From positions 155,662 through 219,661 of the forward strand of contig NW_003314387.1 in the NCBI RefSeq assembly GCF_000143415.4: a DNA stretch of 64,000 nucleotides, in the 5' to 3' direction. The DNA is from Selaginella moellendorffii (Eukaryota; Streptophyta; Lycopodiopsida; Selaginellales; Selaginellaceae). This document shows positions 56,500 to 64,000 of the stretch, in pieces; the first letter of the stretch is position 1, and each line of letters begins with the position of its first letter. The notes beneath the pieces were generated by a model that saw nothing but the letters and a program-made list of their open reading frames with translations, ran no database searches and was not told the DNA's origin. The position numbers were made by a program, and so were the translations under genes.

Positions 56500-58829
56500 A
56501 TAGCAGCGAAGTTGTACAGCAGATTGCCGAGATGAAAGAAATCCCAGCTAGTTTCTTGCAAGAGATTGAAAAGGCCGTCCAGAATGAATCTGACGAGAGC
56601 ATTTCCGTTATTGGTATGTAGAGTTTTTCGGAGAGAAGTTGAAACTCGGCCTGGAAAAGCTTGCAAAGACTGGGGATTTTTCCAGGAGCTCGCTTTTTAA
56701 AAACATTTTTCCTCTCTCATACTTTCTACTTTCAGGTAATCAACCACGGCGTCTTCAGGCATTCTGCCATTTTAGACCACCGGTGCTCTCATGGGATACA
56801 GACGCTACGGCACGTCCTCTCATTCGGTCCTGGACTGGGTGGACATTCTCGATATGACCGTTCAAGAAAAGTTGAGACATCCCAACTTTGTGTTCGTTTC
56901 TATTCTTTTCTTTCTTTTCTCTCCATTGGCGAGTTTTTATCATTCTTTGCAGAGAGGTGACTGGAGAGCAGATTCGCAGCAACCTCTGCAAGTCTCGGCT
57001 TGCCCGACGATTACATCGTGATCGAAGACGTGATTCGTGGAGGAGATTCTCCTTCAGTAGAGGATTGGAATTTCTCTGTTTGTTTTTTCTTTGGCTTGCA
57101 ACTATGGACTTCTTCGCAGATAGCCTGACGAAATCTGGTGAAACTGATGCGTTCACAGCATTGGTAGCTTGGACTTCGTGTTCGTGAACTCGCAAGCTCT
57201 CTATGGTACGCGTTTAAGCCAGTTTTCTCTTTTAAGTTCTTACAGTCCAAATTCTCTTGTTCACAGGCTCCCTACACAAATGTTTCTTGGACCTTTGTCG
57301 CAACCTCCGGTAAGCAATGTGATTTCTTATTCTGATGTTTGCTATTTCAAAGACCGTGCTTTTCTGATGACATATAGCATTGTTTAGACCAGACAACAGA
57401 CCCTGCGGATGCGTCAAGTAAGCTTTTCTCAGGTAATTTCTAAGGTCTTTTCACTGTTGATTGGCTACAGACTTAGGACGAACTGGTCACCCGGAAGGGT
57501 AATGTACGATGTTCTTCCACAGTGTATGCTCATGTATTTTATTTGATTTTGGTTTGCAAAGAAACCTGTGTTCTTCTATGGTGTTCTTGGGTCATGACCA
57601 TGACCAATGCAAGACTGTTCATGCCACTCCCGAAGGGTAGTCTTTGTGTCCTTCCGGCTCAAGATTTCAACTGTGCATGGGATGAAAGCATTTCTTCTTC
57701 TCCATTACATGTTAACTTTGTTGCTTCACAGGTGTTCGTGATATCTGTGGTGGCAGCCTACAACGGACTCAAGGCAGCCAAGACGCAGAGTGGGAGATGC
57801 TCTGGGACGCCATGCATCTCATAAAGAAAAGCCTCCCACAAACTAGCGTTTCAAAGCTCCCAGCGAAGGTTAGCTTTCCAATCACTGCTGCTACTTTTTA
57901 TCAATCAATCAGTCAATCGAACGAAGTTTTTCTACAGAAGCAATGCCGTCCACAAAATCGAAAGCCTCCACCGTCCCGGACGAAGTTACACTTACACGAA
58001 GTTAAGCTTGGTCCGAGCGGCACGAATAGATTTCGGGAAAGCCAATGACGTTTCTCGCCACAGTGAACACGGTGATGAAAGGCTGGACGTAATACTTGCT
58101 TCTCTCTGGTAAGCCGGCAGCTCCACGAATTTAAATGTTTTTCCAGACCCAGTGCCTCAAATTTGATCGTGAGCTTCGTTTAAGCTTGTTTCCGCTGTAG
58201 ATGAAAGGCAGATGAAAGGTCTTGATTCTTCTTTTCTCTCCACTGACGAGTTTTTATCATTGTCACAGAAGAATACATCTTCCGGCAAGCCGAGACTTGC
58301 AGAGATTCCTGCTACCAGACTAATGATGACAAGCTTTATCTGCTTGCTTACATCGAGAAGCTGAGCAGGGAGTATGCGTCACTGATGCGAGTGAACTACT
58401 ATCCGCCCTGTCCCCAACCGGACGAAGTTCTCGGCCTGAGCTCTCACTCGGACGCAACCATCATCACTGTCGTGATCGAAGACGCGGACGGTCCTAGCTG
58501 CAAGGATGGTAAGTGGCTGCCCGTCTCGAGGATTCTTCCGGGAGCTTCATGATCAAGGAGATGTAAAGCTTTTGAGAACTTTTTCGTCAGAGCTTCCGAC
58601 AGGTGATTAGCAATGGAATCTACAGGAGTGTTGATCACAGAAGTTATCGTTAACACAAAGAAGGACCGGCTCTATGTGGTGCTGTTTCATGGACCCGAGT
58701 TTCCTGCCATCATGTCCCCCACAAAACAGCTCCTCGGCGAAGATCCCCCACCTCTTTATCGAGACATCTCTTTCGCTGATTACATGAAGTATTTTCTCAC
58801 CTACAAGGCTGATACAAGCTGTTAGTCAA
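56500..58829 (+). pseudogene. 2-oxoglutarate/Fe(II)-dependent dioxygenase, broken
   Basis: Pieces in family order: EVVQQIAEMKEIPASFLQE (56508 on), KACKDWGFFQ (56650-56683), VINHGV (56737 on), DDYIVIEDVIRGGD (57012 on), [20 protein letters not shown] with the HxD metal ligands (58390-58460), DGKWLPV, VISNGIYRSVDHR with the distal His (58600 on), and DRLYVVLFHGPEFPAIMSPT...YMKYF (58660-58790). Defects: no ATG before EVVQQ, a stop after SVIGM, a frame change before KACKDW, CAG/GAG where a GT donor is due, a stop after LPGAS, a frameshift after DHRSY, and RLY where RxS should bind 2-oxoglutarate. A ~40 bp intron-end segment occurs twice (about 56910-56952 and 58227-58267), so two related copies may have been merged. 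Relatives make hormones and flavonoids. The original substrate is unknown. Confidence 0.85.
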
Positions 58830-58860
58830 CTTCTTTAGTCCACGACGTTGACTTGAATAT

Positions 58861-58941
58861 AAATGCAGTTCTTGCTAAAGTAACATGTTAACTACTCCCT
58901 CTGCCACTGGAACTAAATGTAGTTCTTGCTAAAGTAGCATG
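58861..58941. repeat. 27 bp direct repeat pair
   Basis: AAATGCAGTTCTTGCTAAAG and seven more bases at 58861-58887 recur with two changes at 58915-58941. They lie between the dioxygenase remnant and the 3' end of the DYW gene. Confidence 0.8.
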
Positions 58942-58973
58942 ACGTGATTTTTACAGATACGCTGGCTTTCGTG

Positions 58974-61900
58974 TCACCAGAAGTCTCCACACGAGCATTG
59001 CCCGTGCTTGAAATGGTGGAAGCGGCTGCTGTCTCTCACCACAATCTCTCGTCCCACGACACTGGAGATGATCTTAGTCGCAGCGTGACAGTCGGAGCAG
59101 ACCCGCAAGTTCTTCACCACCCGGATCGTTTCTCCCGGCCGGGTGGACATGAGACCAAACACAATGGCCAGCCTCTCGCTGTGCCGGGACAGTATCTCCT
59201 CCTTGTCGCCCTCCTCCACGTCGTGAACAACGTTTGTCGTGTCGGGAACATACCCCGCCTCCCTCATCCGGAGCGTGAGCTTCTCCAGCTCCTCGCAAAT
59301 CTCCCTGATCTTTGGATGCTTGGATTCGCCACTGATGAACTCGTGGACGCTGCCGCTGAGCTCGATCCAGCTACACCCGGGCTCCTTCTTCACGCTCATC
59401 CGTTCCATCATCTTCCGGATCCTGGACGCATCGCTCCATCTTCCAACCGATGCGTACAAGTTGGCCAGCACCACGAACGATCCCGAGTGCTGTGGCTCCA
59501 GCTCGAAAACACGCTCGGCACACCGGATCCCGCGCTGCGGATCGCCATAGCTCTTGCACGCCGCCAGGAGCGTCATCCAGGCGATGGTATCGGCCTGGCA
59601 CGCCGGCGAGGCGAGGATGAGCTCCTCCGCCGCGTCGAGAAAGCCTTTGCGAGCCAGCAAGTCGACGAGGCACTTAAGTTGGCCGGAGCTCGGCTCCAAG
59701 CCGTGGTCCTGGATGCTCGACCGGAAGTGCTCCACTCCTCGCTCGAGCAAACCGGCGTGGCTGAGCCCGTAGAGAATGCTGACAGAGGTGCCACTGTCGG
59801 GATCGAAGCCTTGGAGTAGCATCTCCTGGAGCGAGGAAAGAGCTTCCAGCGCGTGACCGTTGTGAGCGTAGGCGACGATGAGCGAGTTCCACGAGATGAG
59901 GCACTTCTCCGGCATTTGATCGAAGACCAGCTTTGCGTCGCTCGGGCTGCCGCACTTTCCATACATGTTGATGATGGTGTTGCCGAGAACGAGACTCGTC
60001 TCCACGAAGCCGCTGGCTGCTGCTCGCCTGTGCATGGATCTTCCGTGCTCCAGAGTCGCCATGGCCGCGCAGGCGTCGAGAGCACTCACGAAAGTCACCT
60101 CTCCCGGCTTGATTCCTTCGGCCTCCATCTCTTGAAAGAACTTAAAGGCTCTCCTGCCGGATCCATCTTTGCTTTGAGCGTAGGCCGCCAGCATTATGCT
60201 CCACGCCACGAGGCCTTTTTCCTCCAGAGAATCGAAGGCCTTCTTCGTGTCGAGCAAGCTTCCACAGCGAGCGTACATGTTGACGACGCTGTTCCCAACG
60301 GCAGTGCTGTTACCACCGAAGCCTCCAGCAGCAGCTCGCGCGTGAATTTGTCTCGCCAGCTTTAAGTCTTCCAGGCCGCCGCACGCTTCCAAGAGGCTGA
60401 GCAGCGTAAACTCGTTGCTCCTCAAGCCTTCTAGCTCCATCCCGTGGAAAAGTTCCAGAGCGTCCTGGAACTTTGAGTTGCCTACGCTTGCGTTGATAAC
60501 AGCGTTCCAGGAAACGTCGTCTTTCCGAGGCATGGCCTCGAAGACGCTCATCGCGGCCTCTGTTTGTCCACACTTTCCATACATGGTTATCACGCTATTC
60601 CCGACCGCAACCTCCCGTTGCAAGAGCCCGCACAGAAGTACTCTCGCGTGGATTTCTCGTCCCTGTGAGAGAGCCTCCAAGTTCGCACAGGCCTCGAGGA
60701 CGCTGAGGTAAGTCACCTTATTGGCACCGAAGCCTTCCATATCCATCCTTCGCAGCAAATGAATCGCTTCCCAGTTATCCCCGTTTTGAGCACAAGCCGT
60801 TACCATTGCGTTCCAGGCAACCACATCTCGCTGGTACATGTGCTCGAGCAGGCCTTTTGCTCGATCGAGAATTCCACACTGGCCATACAGACTGATGAGC
60901 GACGTCGCCAGCAGCGTGCTGGAGCAGAAAGGACTCTCCAAAATCCGGGCATCGATCATCTCCCCTTCCTTGACAGCATCCAAGTTCCGGCAAACTTCCA
61001 CCATGCTCATGTAAGTCACCTCGTTGGCCTTGACACCTTCGAGGTCCATCTTCCGAAAGACCAACAATCCTTCCTCGTACTGCCCGTTTTGAGAACAACC
61101 GGCGATCATGGTCGTCCAGAGAAGAACACTGCTCTGTCCCATCCTGCTAAAGACGCTCTTCATGTCGTCAAAGCTCCCACAGCTCCCGTACATGTGAACC
61201 AGAGCATTTCCAAGAATTCCATCCGGCTCGAGTCCTTCGTTGATGATGCGGTGGTGGATTTTTCTTCCCAGGTCCAGCAGCCTCAACTTGGCACAAACGT
61301 CGACAATGGTGACGAAAGTTACTTGGTTGGGCTTCACTCCCTCGGCGTCCATTCTCGACAAACACTGGAGAGCTTGGCTCCAGCACCCGTTTTGAGCGTA
61401 GACAGCCAGCATTGCGGTCCACGACACCACGTCTCGCAGCAGCATCCCATCGAAAACTTTCTCGGCACAAGGCACGTCCTGGCATTTCCCATACATGTTG
61501 ACGAGCGAGTTGGAGATAATGATGTTGCTCGTCAATCCGCTGTCCACCACCGAAGAGTGAATCTGTCGTCCATGATCCAGCTCTCCAGAAGCTGCGCATG
61601 CGTCAAGAGCAATCACGAACACGACTTTGTCCGGTCTCGTCCCTTCCCACTGCATCCTCGTGAAAAGCTCCAGAGCTTCTCGGTAATGCCCGTTCTGGGA
61701 ATACGCTGCCATCATCATCGTCCACGAGAAGACGTTCTTTACCGAGATCCCGTCAAAGACCACGAGAGCGTCCGTAACACTGGCACACTTCCCATACATC
61801 TCCACCACCAAGTTCGCCAGAAACGTCTCGTCCGCGCATGGATTCCTCTCCTGGATGCGAAGATGGACATGCCTCCCAGCACGCAAATCCTTGGCCGCAC

Positions 61901-62114
61901 CACACTTCCGCAAGAGCAAGGCGTATACGTTGCTATGAAGACTCTCAAACTCGTCCAGCCTCTGCAATGCATCTTCCAGCCTCTGCTTCTTCCAATCCTC
62001 AAACCAAGTGTGATCGAAGCTGTCTTTAACTGGAGCTGGAACTGTGGCTGCCTGGGAATGAAGACCACCTTTCCCGTTCTTCCTGTTCCACCCGTGAAGC
62101 CAAGCTCGCCTCAT
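58974..62114 (-). CDS. DYW-class PPR protein (C-to-U RNA editing factor type)
   Basis: One exon, 1046 residues. About 20 PLS repeats run from residue ~50 to ~830 (LLRKCGAAKDLRAGRHVH, LVVEMYGKCASVTDA, VVSWTAMLAVYAQNG, SVITMYGKCG). The E and E+ regions follow (LVDLLARKGFLDAAEELI, EPQHSGSFVVLANLYASVGR, KKEPGCSWIE, VHEFISGESKHP). A full DYW deaminase ends the protein, with the zinc/catalytic HSE (RHSERLAIVFGL) and CSDCH motifs and the terminal CSCGDFW. The last tripeptide is DFW, a mild variant of DYW. Such proteins bind chosen organellar transcripts and deaminate a cytidine. Lycophytes of this group have unusually many. The N-terminus (MRRAWLHGWNRKNGKGG) is basic and free of acids, consistent with an organelle presequence. 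The antisense open frames inside it are by-products. Confidence 0.96.
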   Translation of the reverse strand: MRRAWLHGWNRKNGKGGLHSQAATVPAPVKDSFDHTWFEDWKKQRLEDALQRLDEFESLHSNVYALLLRKCGAAKDLRAGRHVHLRIQERNPCADETFLANLVVEMYGKCASVTDALVVFDGISVKNVFSWTMMMAAYSQNGHYREALELFTRMQWEGTRPDKVVFVIALDACAASGELDHGRQIHSSVVDSGLTSNIIISNSLVNMYGKCQDVPCAEKVFDGMLLRDVVSWTAMLAVYAQNGCWSQALQCLSRMDAEGVKPNQVTFVTIVDVCAKLRLLDLGRKIHHRIINEGLEPDGILGNALVHMYGSCGSFDDMKSVFSRMGQSSVLLWTTMIAGCSQNGQYEEGLLVFRKMDLEGVKANEVTYMSMVEVCRNLDAVKEGEMIDARILESPFCSSTLLATSLISLYGQCGILDRAKGLLEHMYQRDVVAWNAMVTACAQNGDNWEAIHLLRRMDMEGFGANKVTYLSVLEACANLEALSQGREIHARVLLCGLLQREVAVGNSVITMYGKCGQTEAAMSVFEAMPRKDDVSWNAVINASVGNSKFQDALELFHGMELEGLRSNEFTLLSLLEACGGLEDLKLARQIHARAAAGGFGGNSTAVGNSVVNMYARCGSLLDTKKAFDSLEEKGLVAWSIMLAAYAQSKDGSGRRAFKFFQEMEAEGIKPGEVTFVSALDACAAMATLEHGRSMHRRAAASGFVETSLVLGNTIINMYGKCGSPSDAKLVFDQMPEKCLISWNSLIVAYAHNGHALEALSSLQEMLLQGFDPDSGTSVSILYGLSHAGLLERGVEHFRSSIQDHGLEPSSGQLKCLVDLLARKGFLDAAEELILASPACQADTIAWMTLLAACKSYGDPQRGIRCAERVFELEPQHSGSFVVLANLYASVGRWSDASRIRKMMERMSVKKEPGCSWIELSGSVHEFISGESKHPKIREICEELEKLTLRMREAGYVPDTTNVVHDVEEGDKEEILSRHSERLAIVFGLMSTRPGETIRVVKNLRVCSDCHAATKIISSVVGREIVVRDSSRFHHFKHGQCSCGDFW

Positions 62115-62374
62115 TCATACGTTAAGTTGTCATCTCGCGTAGAACAAGTTGGATCTTGCTCGTTGACGAAACCTTCTCCATCGAGGGGAGGTGCCAACCA
62201 TTTGTGCCTTCGCTCTTTCAACATCAACGTGTAGCAAAACACTTTCTCCCACTCCACTGCCTGCTGAGCTCATCTCTCTTGTTGCCTTCTTCTTATTCTA
62301 CGTGCTCCTGGGAATTTTCCTGTGCCTTGCGTGACTCGCCACTGTCCATCACTTAAATCCCGCTGCTGACGCTG

Positions 62375-63718
62375 CTATACTGCTGCTCCTGTTGTCACTG
62401 AATGCTTGTAAGGCCCTCCTCCGACCCACGGAAAAGAAGTCGTGCTTGAGTTGATGATCCTGCTGCTACTGCTCTCCCTTCTCATCAGCCAGTTGAGAGT
62501 CCTTCTGGCAATGGACCTCCACATCACTCGGCTAGCCTCCTCGTGCTCGTCAACTTGATGCCGGGTACTCGAAGCAAGGATGTCCTTCTTGGAGAACAAC
62601 GTCGAGCTGTTGTGTAGCCTGTCCAGTCCTGTCATCTCGGACATACACCGCTGGGAGCACACCACGGACGAGCGAGTACTGCCCATCGTGTCTACGTTTC
62701 TTCCAAGCGACAAAGCTCTCTTGAGTAGCGAGGAAGGCTGCTTGGGGTGAGCGAAACTCGCGTGCTCTACGCTCGGACAAAAGAGTGCCTGTGAGCTGCC
62801 GAGGAAAAGCACGTCCGACGGAACCAAATCACTCCATCTCCTTTGTAGCAACACGTCTGAGACAATGATCCTGTGACCCACTCTCCGCAGACAGCCATGA
62901 TCTGATCTAGCCGGTTCTCGAGGAGTAGAGCTCGCCGCAACAAAACCAGAGGATTCGGACTCTTCCGCCACCGCATTCAAGGAATAGGCCGGCTCGTCGT
63001 TGTCCTCTCTCTGGATGTAGATCTGGAAGCCGGTACCGTGAGCCGATCCCATGTCGATATCCAAAGAACTTCTCGAAGGCTGCTGCTGAGGAACTTGATC
63101 CAGTGATCTCCTCCTGGAGGAGAGCATGAGCAGCATCATCTCATCGACCACCAGGAGATCCTCGGCAGAAACATGGCTTCTACACAGCGGGCACGTCGAG
63201 TGAGATCCAAGCCAAGTATCGACGCAGTCGACATGAAAGGCGTGCTTGCACTTGGGAAGAAGCCGAAGTATCTCGCGCTCCTCATACTTGCAGAGACACA
63301 CAGCGCACTCGAGGCCGTCTTTGTTCCCCTTGAGCGACGAAAAGGAGAACGTCGGAAGCCCTTCCACCACTGCCGAGTCGATGCCAGTGTCGGTCCGGCC
63401 GAAAAGGAGCTGCTGCTGCTGGTGACCTTGCGGCAAAATCATTGGGAGCTCGTCACCACCTCCAAAGACTCCACCCGGATTCCTCTTACAGTGCTTAGCG
63501 TAGATGAGCAGTAGGAAAGTGAGCGAGAACATCGTCGTGAGAACTCCCACAATGACTGCGATGCTCGGCCGGAACGAAGCTGGAACGCTGCTGGTGTTGT
63601 TGATGTTCTCGCTACTAGTCTGATTCGTGCCACTGCCTTGCGGGCTTGTTGCTAGCTCTGCTGCCACTGCTGCTGCGAATCGAAATGTAGCAGCAGGAGA
63701 GAAGCGCGAGCTTCCCAT
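62375..63718 (-). CDS. ATL-type RING-H2 E3 ubiquitin ligase
   Basis: A single exon of 447 residues. It has an N-terminal Ser/Asn/Gln-rich segment, one transmembrane helix (about residues 52-74, SIAVIVGVLTTMFSLTFLLL), then the GLD-type motif GIDSAVVEGLPTFSFSSLKG, and the RING-H2 finger: CAVCLCKYEE...LLPKCKHAFHVDCVD and CPLC, with the CxxC, CxHxxHxxC and CPxC zinc ligands. A WLGSHSTCPLC end is typical of ATL proteins. The long C-terminal tail is serine-rich with no known domain. ATL proteins are membrane-anchored ligases often linked to stress responses. Intronless genes are the rule in this family. It lies 260 bp upstream of the DYW gene on the same strand. Confidence 0.95.
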   Translation of the reverse strand: MGSSRFSPAATFRFAAAVAAELATSPQGSGTNQTSSENINNTSSVPASFRPSIAVIVGVLTTMFSLTFLLLIYAKHCKRNPGGVFGGGDELPMILPQGHQQQQLLFGRTDTGIDSAVVEGLPTFSFSSLKGNKDGLECAVCLCKYEEREILRLLPKCKHAFHVDCVDTWLGSHSTCPLCRSHVSAEDLLVVDEMMLLMLSSRRRSLDQVPQQQPSRSSLDIDMGSAHGTGFQIYIQREDNDEPAYSLNAVAEESESSGFVAASSTPREPARSDHGCLRRVGHRIIVSDVLLQRRWSDLVPSDVLFLGSSQALFCPSVEHASFAHPKQPSSLLKRALSLGRNVDTMGSTRSSVVCSQRCMSEMTGLDRLHNSSTLFSKKDILASSTRHQVDEHEEASRVMWRSIARRTLNWLMRRESSSSRIINSSTTSFPWVGGGPYKHSVTTGAAV

Positions 63719-64000
63719 GGCTCAATTTGGATCCCTGCCTTGGAATGCCCCTCTCGGCCTCTAGCAAGAGTTTTATCTATCCCGAGAACATACCTGGACA
63801 AGGAGAAAGAAGAATTCCTGTGATTTTCCAGACCTTTGTTGTGCCTGACGCTGATACTGCTACTGCTACTGCTACTCCAGTAGAGCACTGTGTTCCTACT
63901 CTTCCATCTCGGAGCGCGTGAAATGGCATTGATTTGCATCCCTTCCTTTGCTATCTCTATCTATCTAATCTTCCTCTTCGCTTGTCAGTCTTGTCTGGCC
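63719..64000 (-). promoter_or_regulatory. Leader and promoter region of the ATL gene
   Basis: Upstream sequence of the RING-H2 gene. A short (CTACTG)n microsatellite lies at about 63858-63880 and a CTATCTATCTAT run near 63953-63967. No gene seen. Confidence 0.5.

Noticed and set aside
58888-58914. CTCCCTCTG resembling the end of Stowaway-type MITEs
   Set aside because: No matching inverted partner and no TA duplication found nearby.
58944-62234. Long plus-strand frames (58944-59819, 60759-62234) opposite the DYW gene
   Set aside because: Antisense by-products of GC-rich coding sequence. The compositions are odd and no domain is seen.

Overview
The window looks like nuclear DNA of a lycophyte, most probably Selaginella (S. 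moellendorffii-like). This is inferred from three things seen in the sequence. Nearly all introns that can be placed are only 41-71 bp long. Genes are packed with 70-160 bp between them. Two large intronless pentatricopeptide-repeat (PPR) genes are present, one with a DYW deaminase domain. The rest is a deeply nested LTR-retrotransposon graveyard. There is one 100-N assembly gap (45164-45263).

Layout. 1-12.3 kb: nested LTR elements. I name the LTR families A, B, C and a miniature (TRIM) family D, with remnants of gag and of a chromodomain-type Ty3/gypsy pol. 12.3-15.2 kb: AT-rich, no recognisable gene. 15.2-21.5 kb: gene island 1, with a two-domain methyltransferase (12 exons, minus), a PLS-type PPR gene sharing a 78 bp divergent promoter region with it, and a DUF707 protein (13 exons). 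21.5-30 kb: one old minus-strand Ty3/gypsy pol (integrase, RNase H and RT remnants) broken by a solo LTR-C carrying a solo LTR-B, by a TRIM carrying a 457 bp palindrome, and by another solo LTR-B. 30.7-33.3 kb: a decayed SPX-MFS transporter fragment and a BAHD acyltransferase. 35.3-43.8 kb: an LTR-C copy split by a complete 7.36 kb LTR-B element with a perfect CCTTG target duplication and no coding interior. 44-46.6 kb: microsatellites, gap and retroelement debris. 46.7-56.1 kb: gene island 2, very dense, with EME1, a THEP1-type NTPase, SRP19, a SERF/4F5 small protein, ELP1 and the glycine cleavage T-protein. 56.5-58.8 kb: a broken 2-oxoglutarate dioxygenase. 59-63.7 kb: a 1046-residue DYW PPR protein and an ATL-type RING-H2 ubiquitin ligase.

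The genes do not form one pathway. Several concern RNA and translation: the methyltransferase (tRNA m3C family), ELP1 (tRNA wobble uridine), the PPR proteins (organelle RNA) and SRP19. EME1 resolves recombination junctions. The T-protein serves photorespiration and one-carbon metabolism.

The most notable observations are: an AT-AC, U12-type intron that explains the start of the SERF gene; a 457 bp palindrome built from two LTR-C termini facing outward, with a perfect 5 bp target duplication; 195 bp-LTR TRIM elements; a short sequence block shared by three otherwise different LTR families; and a GC-AG intron in EME1. Exon coordinates were worked out by hand from splice signals, reading frame and family conservation, and were not checked against transcripts.
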